DNA of 6,341 bases from JACVCK01 sp041940385 (GTDB lineage: Bacteria > Planctomycetota > Phycisphaerae > Phycisphaerales > UBA1924): NCBI GenBank assembly GCA_041940385.1, contig JBGTSD010000128.1, positions 1 to 6,341 on the forward strand. Reading direction: 5' to 3'. Of this stretch, positions 1 to 6,341 are shown piece after piece (the stretch's first letter is position 1; each line of letters opens with the position of its first letter). Position numbers and translations under genes: made by a program. The notes below the pieces were generated by a model. It had not been told where the DNA came from and ran no database searches. It saw nothing but the letters and a program-made list of their open reading frames with translations.

Positions 1-2
1 TC

Positions 3-3000
3 GATTTTCTCCTCGGCTACCTGCGCACCATCCTCCCGAAGCGCCCCGACCTCAAGGTCATCATCACCAGCGCCACGATCGACCCGCAGCGCTTCAGCGA
101 GCACTTCCACGGCGCGCCGATCATCGAGGTCGCCGGACGCACCTATCCCGTCGACGTCCTCTACCGCCCGCGCGAGGACACCGACGACGACCCCATCGAG
201 TCCGTCGTCCGCGCCGTGGACGAGGCCTGCTCCCTCGGGCGCGGCGACATCCTCGTCTTCCTTCCGGGCGAGCGCGAGATCCGCGACGTCGCCGACGAGC
301 TCACCCACCACCACGCGCGCGGCCCCGGCGGCACGGAAGTCCTCCCGCTCTACGCGCGGCTCTCCGCCGAAGATCAGCAGCGCATCTTCAAACCCCACTC
401 CGGCCGGCGCATCGTCCTCGCAACCAACGTCGCCGAGACGTCGCTCACGGTGCCCGGCATCCGCTTCGTCATCGACACCGGCGTCGCGCGCATCAGCCGC
501 TACTCGGCGCGCAGCCGCGTGCAGGGGCTGCCGATCGAGGCGATCTCGCAGGCCTCCGCCGCGCAGCGCGCGGGCCGCTGCGGGCGCGTCGGCCCCGGAA
601 CCTGCATCCGCCTCTATTCCGAGCAGGACTTCATCTCCCGCCCCGCGTTCACCGACCCCGAGATCCTCCGCTCCAACCTCGCGTCCGTCATCCTCCAGAT
701 GAAGGCGCTGCGCCTTGGCGACGTCGATTCGTTCCCCTTCATCGACCCGCCCGGCGCGCGCATGATCCGCGACGGCTACGACACCCTCGAGGAACTCGAC
801 GCGATCACCGAGTCCCGCGACCTCACGCCCGTCGGCCAGTCCCTCGCGAAGCTCCCCATCGACCCACGCCTCGGCCGCATGATCCTCGCCGGAGAGAAGG
901 AGAACGCGATGAGCGAGCTCCTCGTCATCGCCGCGGCGCTATCCGTGCAGGATCCGCGCGAACGCCCCATGGACCAGCGCGACGCCGCCGACGCGGCGCA
1001 CAAGCAGTTCCATCAGGAGGGCTCCGACTTCCTGACCCTTCTGCACATCTGGAAGCGCGACCACGAGGAGGCGGCGCAACGCTCGAACAGCCAGCTCCGC
1101 AAGTGGCGCAAGGAGAACTTCCTCTCCCACATGCGGATGCGCGAGTGGCGCGACATCCACCAGCAGCTCCGCTCCATCCTCACCGAGATGGGACACAAGC
1201 CCAACGCGAAGGACGCCGACGAAGCGTCGTTCCATCGCGCCGTCCTCGCAGGACTCCTCGGCGCCGTCGGCAAGCTCGACGAATCCGGCGAGTACGCCGG
1301 CTCGCGCGGCAACCGGTTCGTCCTCTTCCCCGGCTCCGCGCTCTTCGGCGCCAAGCCCAAGTGGGTCATGGCCGCGGAGATCGTCCGCACCACGCGCATC
1401 TACGCCCGCACCGCCGCCCGCATCCGACCCGAGTGGATCGAGCAGGTCGGCGGCCACCTGCTCAAGAAGTCCTACTCCGAGCCGCGCTGGGACGAGCGCA
1501 CCCAGCGCGTCGTCGCCTCCGAGAAGGCCACGCTCTTCGGCCTCGAGATCTACGCCAACCGCGCCGCCGACTACAGCACGGTGGACCCCGTCGAATCCCG
1601 ACGCCTCTTCATCCACCACGCGCTCGTCGAGGGCGAACTCCGAAACGACGCGCCCTTCATGCGCCACAACCGCGACATCGCCCGCGAGGCCGAGCGCATC
1701 CAGGCCAAGGCCCGTCGCTTCGACCTCATCGCCGACTCCGAGCGCCGCTTCGCCTTCTTCGACCGCATCCTCCCCGCGGAAGTCGTCAGCGCGCGCACAC
1801 TCGATCGCTGGCGCGCCACCGCCGAGAAGCAGAACGCCCGAATTCTCTTCATGTCGCTCGACGACATCCTCCTTCCGGGCGCCGAAGAGGTCACGCCCGA
1901 GCGCTACCCCGATCGCGTGAAGATCGCCGGGCACGCGCTGCGCCTCGACTACGCCTTCAAGCCCGGCGAGCCCGACGACGGCGTCACCGTCCGGGCGCCG
2001 ATCGGCGCCGTCGAACGTCTCTCCGTCGCGCTCTCCGACTGGATCGTGCCCGGCCTCGTCCGCGCCCGCGTCGTCGAGATGCTCCGCGCGCTGCCCAAGG
2101 ACATCCGCCGCCAGCTCGGCCCCGCACCGGACGTCGCCGACGACTTCCTCCGCTCCGACCCCGCGCGCGACCGCCCGCTCGCCGAGACGCTCGCATCCTT
2201 TCTCGGCGCGCAAATCGGCGCCCGAGTCGATCCGCTCATCTGGCGCGACGCCGCGGCCGACGGCGCCGATCGCCCGCGCTTCGTCGTGATCGACGACAAG
2301 GGTCAGTCCGTCGCCGAAGACCGCAACGTCGATACCCTGCGCGTCAAGGCCTCCTCCGCCGTCGCGCGCACGCTCCAGCGCGATCGCTCCACGTCCTTCC
2401 ACCAGTCCGGCCTCACCGACTGGACCTTCGACGACCTCCCGCCCACCGTTCCCACCGGCGCCGGCCTCACCGGCTCGCCGGCTATCATCGACGAGGGCAA
2501 GTCCGTCGGACTGCGCCTGTTCCCCAATCCCGACGCCGCGCGTCGTGCCCACCGCGCCGGCCTTCGCCGTCTCTTCGCGATCCGCGCCCAGCGCGAGATC
2601 CGAGCCGCGATCCAGCACGGCGCCGCGATCGACCGCATGCGCCTGCACTTCAAGGGCGCCGCGCTCGAAGGCGACCTGCTCGACCACCTCACGCTCCTCA
2701 CCGCCGAGCTCGCCTTCCTTCGCCAGGACGACGACATCCATGTGCGCCACCAGTTCGAGCTGCGCTACGAACGCGGCTTCGGCGACATCGTCTCCGCCGC
2801 GCGCAACGCCGCCACGCTCGTCGCATCCATCCTCGAGTCCCTGCACCGCGTGCGCCTCGCGCTCGACAAGGCCGCGCCCCCCGCGTGGGCGATGACCATC
2901 CTCGATATCCGCGATCAGGTCTCCTGGCTGACCCGCGGCGCATTCCTCATCAGCACGCCCATCGAACGCCTCCGCCACTACCCGCGCTACCTCCGCGCCG

Positions 3001-3266
3001 CGGAACTCCGCATCGACAAACTCCGCCAGGGCAAAGCCGCGGCGGAAGACCGCTCCCGCGCCGAGGTCCGTCCGCACTGGGAGCGCGCGCTCCAGATCCT
3101 CACTCAGATCGCCGCGAAGCCGCCCTTCGAAGCGCCCGCGATGCCCGACTACCGCTGGATGGTCGAGGAACTCCGCGTGTCCCTGTTCGCCCAGGAACTC
3201 GGTGTGCCCGCCCCGGTGTCCCCGAAGCGGCTCGAGGACGAGTGGCGACGGCTGCTGGGCGGCTGA
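3..3266 (+). CDS. hrpA: ATP-dependent RNA helicase HrpA, DEAH-box family (5'-truncated by window edge)
   Basis: HrpA is a cytoplasmic DEAH-box RNA helicase; in E. coli it is linked to mRNA processing and to rescue of stalled ribosomes. The frame is open from base 3, so the gene starts outside the window; 1087 residues are visible, against about 1300 in E. coli HrpA. The visible part begins with DFLLGYL, which normally lies just after the DEAH box, so Walker A and DEAH are missing only because of the edge. Visible core motifs are motif III SAT (residues 23-25), DILVFLPGEREI (about 82-93), motif V around ATNVAETSLTVPGI (140-153) and motif VI QRAGRCGRVGPG (188-199). Next come the HA2/winged-helix region (about 215-320), an OB-like region, and from about residue 510 the HrpA-specific DUF3418 region. 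That region ends in the typical WMVEELRVSLFAQELG block and a TGA stop, so the C-terminus is intact. An internal ATG at 216 is not the true start, because helicase homology continues upstream of it. Leu and Val codons strongly prefer CTC and GTC. The family call is firm. Confidence 0.96.
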   Translation, partial: DFLLGYLRTILPKRPDLKVIITSATIDPQRFSEHFHGAPIIEVAGRTYPVDVLYRPREDTDDDPIESVVRAVDEACSLGRGDILVFLPGEREIRDVADELTHHHARGPGGTEVLPLYARLSAEDQQRIFKPHSGRRIVLATNVAETSLTVPGIRFVIDTGVARISRYSARSRVQGLPIEAISQASAAQRAGRCGRVGPGTCIRLYSEQDFISRPAFTDPEILRSNLASVILQMKALRLGDVDSFPFIDPPGARMIRDGYDTLEELDAITESRDLTPVGQSLAKLPIDPRLGRMILAGEKENAMSELLVIAAALSVQDPRERPMDQRDAADAAHKQFHQEGSDFLTLLHIWKRDHEEAAQRSNSQLRKWRKENFLSHMRMREWRDIHQQLRSILTEMGHKPNAKDADEASFHRAVLAGLLGAVGKLDESGEYAGSRGNRFVLFPGSALFGAKPKWVMAAEIVRTTRIYARTAARIRPEWIEQVGGHLLKKSYSEPRWDERTQRVVASEKATLFGLEIYANRAADYSTVDPVESRRLFIHHALVEGELRNDAPFMRHNRDIAREAERIQAKARRFDLIADSERRFAFFDRILPAEVVSARTLDRWRATAEKQNARILFMSLDDILLPGAEEVTPERYPDRVKIAGHALRLDYAFKPGEPDDGVTVRAPIGAVERLSVALSDWIVPGLVRARVVEMLRALPKDIRRQLGPAPDVADDFLRSDPARDRPLAETLASFLGAQIGARVDPLIWRDAAADGADRPRFVVIDDKGQSVAEDRNVDTLRVKASSAVARTLQRDRSTSFHQSGLTDWTFDDLPPTVPTGAGLTGSPAIIDEGKSVGLRLFPNPDAARRAHRAGLRRLFAIRAQREIRAAIQHGAAIDRMRLHFKGAALEGDLLDHLTLLTAELAFLRQDDDIHVRHQFELRYERGFGDIVSAARNAATLVASILESLHRVRLALDKAAPPAWAMTILDIRDQVSWLTRGAFLISTPIERLRHYPRYLRAAELRIDKLRQGKAAAEDRSRAEVRPHWERALQILTQIAAKPPFEAPAMPDYRWMVEELRVSLFAQELGVPAPVSPKRLEDEWRRLLGG

Positions 3267-3299
3267 ATCCATCCGCCGCGGCCGCCGAACCCGGTGGTA

Positions 3300-3695
3300 A
3301 TGCCCGCCTACCCCCTGCGCATCCTAATCGACGGCGACTGCCCGCTCTGCAAGCGCGAGGCCGCACTCCTCCAAAGGCTCGACCAGCGCACCGGCCGGCT
3401 CGTCCTTCAGGACATCACCGCGATCGAATTCGACCCGTCCACGATCAACCGCACGATGGACGACGTGATGGGCACGATCCACGCCGTCACGCCCGATGGC
3501 CAGATCGTGACCGGCATGGAAGTCTTCCGCCGCGCCTACGCCGCCGTCGGCTACGGCTGGCTCCTCGCGCCGACCGGCTGGCCGATTCTCCGGCCCATTT
3601 TTAATCGCTTCTACAGATGGTTCGCGGCGAATCGCCTGCGCCTCACCGGCCGGTCGGACGCCTGCGACACCGGCCGATGCGCCGTGCCGCGCTGA
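3300..3695 (+). CDS. DCC-family (DUF393) thiol-disulfide oxidoreductase-like protein
   Basis: This is a small protein of 131 residues, typical for the DCC/DUF393 family, which is named for an N-terminal DxxCxxC motif and predicted to be a thioredoxin-like thiol-disulfide oxidoreductase. The motif is seen as DGDCPLC at residues 11-17 (D11, C14, C17), right after a short hydrophobic strand (LRILI). Family-like segments follow: MGTIHAVTPDGQIVTGMEVF (57-76) and a basic aromatic stretch FNRFYRWFAANRLRL (101-115). There is no signal peptide or clear membrane helix, so a cytoplasmic location is likely. A second cysteine pair (C122, C127) sits in the last ten residues. I chose the ATG at 3300; a GTG two codons upstream (3294) is an alternative adding M-V. 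No convincing Shine-Dalgarno decides it: a GGTGG at 3293-3297 is too close to the ATG. It lies 33 bases after the helicase stop and may share its transcript. The substrate is unknown. Confidence 0.87.
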   Translation: MPAYPLRILIDGDCPLCKREAALLQRLDQRTGRLVLQDITAIEFDPSTINRTMDDVMGTIHAVTPDGQIVTGMEVFRRAYAAVGYGWLLAPTGWPILRPIFNRFYRWFAANRLRLTGRSDACDTGRCAVPR

Positions 3696-3696
3696 C

Positions 3697-5022
3697 CTAC
3701 TCCGGAATGCCCCGCTCGTGCGGATCGTGCGTCCGCGACGATGGCGGCGCCAGCCGCTCGCTCGTTGCGCCCAGGTGCTCGAGCGCCATCGCCGTGTCGT
3801 GCACATGGTCCGGGCTGAGCCCCGCCTCGTCCACGAGATAGCTCTCCCAGAGTCGGTGACTGCGCACGATCGCCCGCGCCTCGCGCTCGCCGCGCTCCGT
3901 CAACTCCCAGCGATCTCCCACGCGCCGCGCCTGCTCCGCGCTCTCCGCGAGCCGCAGGCCCCGCGCCGTGTCGCGCGCATCGCCGACCAGTATCGCGATC
4001 TCACCCTCCGTCGCCGGCGCCTCGCGCTCCGAGAGTCGGTAGATCGCCGCGAGCGCATCCTCGCGCGCCACCTGGGCGCGCAAACGCCGCCTGCGCACCC
4101 ACCGCGCCACCACGCCATGCCGCGGCGCCGCGACGCACGCCAGGCCCAGCAGCGCCCCCGACGTCACCGTGATCATCCCCGCCGCGTTCACCGCGCCCGG
4201 CAATCCCACGTGCGGCGCCACATGCGCGCCCAGCGCATACCCCGCGGCGCCCGTCACGACCGCGATCAGCACGCTCACGACAAGCTGTGATCCCAATCGA
4301 TCCGTCAGCAGCCGCGCCGTCGCCGCTGGGCAGATCAGCATCGCCACCACCAAAATCGACCCCACCGCCTCGAACGACGCCACCGTCGCCGCGGCCACCA
4401 GCGCCATCAGTGCGCCCTGAATCCACGAAGACCGGAACCCCAGCGCGCTCGCCAGCCCCGGATCGAACGTCGCAATGCGCAGCTCCTTGAAGAACAACCC
4501 CACCGCCGCGACCGTGACCACGAGCGTCCCGGCCAGCACCACCACCTGACGCGGCAGTTCGCGCATGGTCTCCCACGAGAAGAACGCCGCCCACTCGCGC
4601 GCCGGGAACCAGAAGATCGTCTCGAGCTGACCGTGCAGCACGCAGTCCGCGTCCAGGTCCACCTGCCGCGCCGCGGCCTGCTCGAGCAGCACCACGCCCA
4701 GCGCGAACATCACCGAGAACACCACGCCCATCGCCGCGCCCTGCTCCACGCGCCCGAACCGGCGCACCGCGCCGATCAGCGCCACCGCCAGCAGCGCCGC
4801 GCCGCCCGCGCCGAGGAACATGGGCAGCGTCTCACGCGAGCCCGAGATCAGGAACCCGATCACCAGCCCCGGCAGCACCGCGTGCGAGATCGCATCGCCC
4901 GCGAGACTCTGCCGGCGCAGCACAAGGAAGCTGCCCAGCAGCGCGCACGTGGCCGCGGCGAACACGCCCGCCAGCGCCGCGGGCAGATCGAGCGATACGA
5001 ACGCGTAGATCGCGTCGCTCAT
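3697..5022 (-). CDS. ABC-3 family metal permease (TroD/MntD-like) with C-terminal DtxR/MntR-like domain
   Basis: This 441-residue protein is the second membrane subunit of a divalent-metal (Mn, Zn or Fe) ABC importer. Residues 1-300 are a complete ABC-3 permease with about eight to nine hydrophobic segments. It has the family signatures RRQSLAGDAISHAVLPG (36-52), FDPGLASALG (186-195), and VGSILVVAMLICPAATAR (220-237); the DADCVLHGQLE loop (124-134) suggests the TroD-like partner. A basic linker (RWVRRRRLRAQ, 307-317) leads to a DtxR-like module. It opens with DALAAIYRLSE (322-332), passes through a diverged winged-helix segment, and reaches LTERG (374-378) and the metal/dimerisation helices with H389, E393, H408, M412, E415 and H416. 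It ends in DPHERGIPE, like the DPHGxPIP block of DtxR proteins. A plain ABC-3 permease is about 280-300 residues, so the tail is a true fusion, not read-through. The ATG overlaps the upstream permease stop (ATGA), with GGGAG upstream. Metal specificity cannot be read from sequence. Confidence 0.93.
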   Translation of the reverse strand: MSDAIYAFVSLDLPAALAGVFAAATCALLGSFLVLRRQSLAGDAISHAVLPGLVIGFLISGSRETLPMFLGAGGAALLAVALIGAVRRFGRVEQGAAMGVVFSVMFALGVVLLEQAAARQVDLDADCVLHGQLETIFWFPAREWAAFFSWETMRELPRQVVVLAGTLVVTVAAVGLFFKELRIATFDPGLASALGFRSSWIQGALMALVAAATVASFEAVGSILVVAMLICPAATARLLTDRLGSQLVVSVLIAVVTGAAGYALGAHVAPHVGLPGAVNAAGMITVTSGALLGLACVAAPRHGVVARWVRRRRLRAQVAREDALAAIYRLSEREAPATEGEIAILVGDARDTARGLRLAESAEQARRVGDRWELTERGEREARAIVRSHRLWESYLVDEAGLSPDHVHDTAMALEHLGATSERLAPPSSRTHDPHERGIPE

Positions 5023-6320
5023 CGCTCACTCCCGTTCCGCGCATCGCGTTCGAGCAACCGCTCGAGCCGCTCGACCATGTCCGTCCCCAGCACGTGCTCG
5101 ATCTGGTCCGCCGCCCAGTCCACGTGATTCGGCGCGATGTCCGCGTACTCCGTCAGGTACCGCGACCACAGCATGTGATTCCGTCGCACCCGCAGCCCGC
5201 GCTCGCGCCCGGCCTCCGTCAGCGCCAATCGTCCACGCTCCGGGCGCGCCAGCCCCCGCACCCGCAGCAGCCACGCGAACACGGGCCCGTGGGCGATCCG
5301 CCGTTCCTCCGGCTCGCCCCGCTCCGCCATCACCAGCGCCTCGAGCGCGTGATCCGTCGCGATCCGGATGCGCAGCCCCGCCTGCCGCCACATCTCCGCC
5401 AGCACGCCCCGCGCCGGCGCCGCGAACAGACTCACCACGAACAATGCGCCGCTCACCAGCACGATCACGGCGCCCGCCGGCAACCGCGGCGCCAGCGCCG
5501 ACGCCGACGCGCCGAGGTACCCCCCGAGCCCTCCCAACACCGCGCTCAGCCACACCATCCGGCCGATTCGCTCCGTCCAGAACCGCGCCGACGCCGCGGG
5601 GATGATCAGCATGGCGACCATCAGCAGCAACCCCACCGCCTGCATCCCGATCACCGCCACCATCACCAGGAGCGCCATCAGCAGAAGATCCACGAACCCC
5701 ACCGGCCAGCCCTGCGCCCGCGCGAACTCGCCGTCGAAACACGCCAGCGTCAGTTCCTTGCGCAGCAAGAGCGCCGCGGCGCCTGCCACCGCCGCCGCGC
5801 CGCCCATCAGCCACGCATCGCCCACGCTCATCGCCGCCGTCTGGCCGTAGATGAACGATCGAATCCCACCCTGCGGCAGCCCCGGCAGCGCCTGCACCAC
5901 GCTCAGCAGCACGATCCCCGCGCCGAAGAACACGCTCAGCACTGCGCCGATCGCCGCGTCCTCGTGCAGCCGCGTCGCCGCCGTCATCCACTGCACCACG
6001 AGCACGCCCAGCACCGCGCTCGCCCCCGCGCCCAGCAGCAGCAGCGGCAGGCTCCGCTCGTCCCAACCGATCCACGCCGCGAAGAGGAACATCGCCACCA
6101 CGCCCGGCAGCGACGCGTGGCTGAGCGCATCGCCCATGAGCGCACGCTGGCGCAGCAGCGTGAACGCCCCCACCACCCCCGCCGCGATCCCAAGCAGCGT
6201 CGCCCCCGCCACGACCACCGCCGTGTTGTACCCGGCGCGGAAGCTCAGCACGCGCAGCGTCTCGCCGAACGACGGCCAGTCGAACCCCACGTCCGTCAGC
6301 GACTGCGCGAGCACCAGCAC
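5019..6320 (-). CDS. ABC-3 family metal permease (TroC/MntC-like) with C-terminal MntR/DtxR-like domain
   Basis: This 433-residue protein is the first membrane subunit of the same divalent-metal ABC importer. Residues 30-302 are the ABC-3 permease, with hydrophobic segments near 33-54, 68-86, 91-111, 122-144, 168-186, 206-241, 254-272 and 282-302. Family signatures are LLRQRALMGDALSHASLPGV (55-74), a TroC-like IRSFIYGQTAAM loop (153-164), FDGEFARAQGW (195-205) and LLLMVAMLIIPAASAR (231-246). The C-terminal extension (about 320-433) begins DHALEALVMAE, has a short winged-helix remnant ending LALTEAG (365-371), then the metal/dimerisation helices with H382, D405, E408 and H409. The tail ends ERDARNGSER and lacks the DPHGxPIP-like block seen in the downstream partner. 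The GTG at 6320 is my start; the frame stays open to the right edge, so a start further upstream cannot be excluded. A G-rich run (6329-6334, minus strand) lies a plausible distance before it. Metal specificity is unknown. Confidence 0.91.
   Translation of the reverse strand: MLVLAQSLTDVGFDWPSFGETLRVLSFRAGYNTAVVVAGATLLGIAAGVVGAFTLLRQRALMGDALSHASLPGVVAMFLFAAWIGWDERSLPLLLLGAGASAVLGVLVVQWMTAATRLHEDAAIGAVLSVFFGAGIVLLSVVQALPGLPQGGIRSFIYGQTAAMSVGDAWLMGGAAAVAGAAALLLRKELTLACFDGEFARAQGWPVGFVDLLLMALLVMVAVIGMQAVGLLLMVAMLIIPAASARFWTERIGRMVWLSAVLGGLGGYLGASASALAPRLPAGAVIVLVSGALFVVSLFAAPARGVLAEMWRQAGLRIRIATDHALEALVMAERGEPEERRIAHGPVFAWLLRVRGLARPERGRLALTEAGRERGLRVRRNHMLWSRYLTEYADIAPNHVDWAADQIEHVLGTDMVERLERLLERDARNGSER
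5029..5033 (-). promoter_or_regulatory. Shine-Dalgarno-like GGGAG with ATGA start/stop overlap
   Basis: On the minus strand GGGAG lies six bases before the ATG of the downstream permease. That ATG shares four bases (ATGA, 5022-5019) with the TGA of the upstream permease. The site is inside the end of the upstream coding region, so the second permease is probably made by translational coupling or re-initiation. This suits two subunits needed in equal amounts. It also supports the ATG at 5022 as the true start. Confidence 0.55.
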
Positions 6321-6321
6321 G

Positions 6322-6341
6322 CTACGCGCCCCCCGCCCGCG
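6322..6341 (-). other. Possible last codons and stop of an upstream gene entering from the right edge
   Basis: Read on the minus strand, a TAG at 6324-6322 ends a frame coding R-A-G-G-A just inside the window edge, one base before the GTG proposed for the first permease. In Mn/Zn ABC operons the gene directly before the permeases is usually the ATPase, so this could be its 3' end. Only five codons are visible and GC-rich DNA offers such frames by chance, so this is a weak inference from position alone. Confidence 0.2.

Noticed and set aside
939..3272. Long open frame on the - strand antisense to hrpA (777 codons)
   Set aside because: Its translation is a Gly/Ala/Glu/Val-rich low-complexity string with no recognisable domain. 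It is the expected shadow of a GC-rich gene whose + strand frame has clear helicase motifs.
3267..3299. Possible terminator between hrpA and the DCC gene
   Set aside because: The 33 bases hold short GC palindromic pieces (such as CCGCCGCGGCCGCC) but no stem-loop followed by a T-run.
1103..3604. Long + strand open frame (833 codons) overlapping hrpA and the DCC gene
   Set aside because: Extremely Arg/Pro-rich translation without domain features, running across two genes with strong family motifs in another frame. It is an out-of-frame shadow.
3645..3654. Palindrome ACCGGCCGGT, with similar ACCGGCC words nearby at about 3669 and 3390
   Set aside because: A loopless ten-base palindrome inside coding sequence is expected often at this GC content. 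It is not a terminator and has no spacing pattern that suggests an operator.
3324..3806. Open frame on the - strand (160 codons) spanning the convergent junction
   Set aside because: It overlaps the DCC gene antisense and the permease 3' end in another frame; no family features seen.
4633..5127. Arg/His-rich + strand open frame (164 codons) antisense to the permeases
   Set aside because: Composition typical of an antisense shadow of hydrophobic GC-rich coding DNA; it crosses the ATGA junction and has no motif.
5026..6075. Open frame on the - strand (349 codons) inside the first permease
   Set aside because: Gly/Arg/Ala-rich shadow. The frame encoding the permease shows correct membrane segments and ABC-3 signatures.
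6321..6341. Metal-responsive operator upstream of the permeases
   Set aside because: Only 21 G-rich bases lie upstream before the edge, with no AT-rich inverted repeat like known Fur, Zur, MntR or DtxR boxes. Any promoter is likely further upstream, outside the window.

Overview
The window is GC-rich and almost entirely coding. It holds four protein genes: two on the + strand (about 1-3695) and two on the - strand (about 3697-6320). I see no RNA gene, insertion sequence, CRISPR array or long intergenic gap. The organism is probably a GC-rich environmental bacterium. My best guess is a planctomycete (Planctomycetota, perhaps the Phycisphaerae type), because as I recall ABC-3 metal permeases fused to a DtxR-type domain are common there, and because ribosome binding sites are weak. 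This is inference from gene style, not a placement.

Left half (3-3266, +): the 3' part of an HrpA-type DEAH-box RNA helicase, open at the left edge. Only the first part of the helicase core (Walker A and the DEAH box) lies outside the window; the long HrpA-specific C-terminal region is complete. A small DCC-family (DUF393) thiol-disulfide oxidoreductase-like gene (3300-3695, +) follows after 33 bases and may be co-transcribed.

Right half (3697-6320, -): two tandem permease genes of the ABC-3 (Mn/Zn/Fe, TroCD/MntCD-like) family, transcribed from the right edge towards the middle and overlapping by an ATGA. They should form the heterodimeric membrane channel of a divalent-metal importer. The ATPase and the metal-binding lipoprotein are expected beyond the right edge. 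A TAG one base upstream of the first permease start may be the end of that neighbour.

The point of most interest is that BOTH permeases carry a C-terminal extension of about 110-120 residues resembling the DtxR/MntR metalloregulators. The recognisable metal-binding/dimerisation helices are kept, but the winged helix is diverged or shortened and the metal ligands differ between the two copies. The closest precedent I know is chlamydial YtgCR, a permease-repressor fusion. The two transcription units converge with stop codons one base apart, leaving no room for an intergenic terminator.
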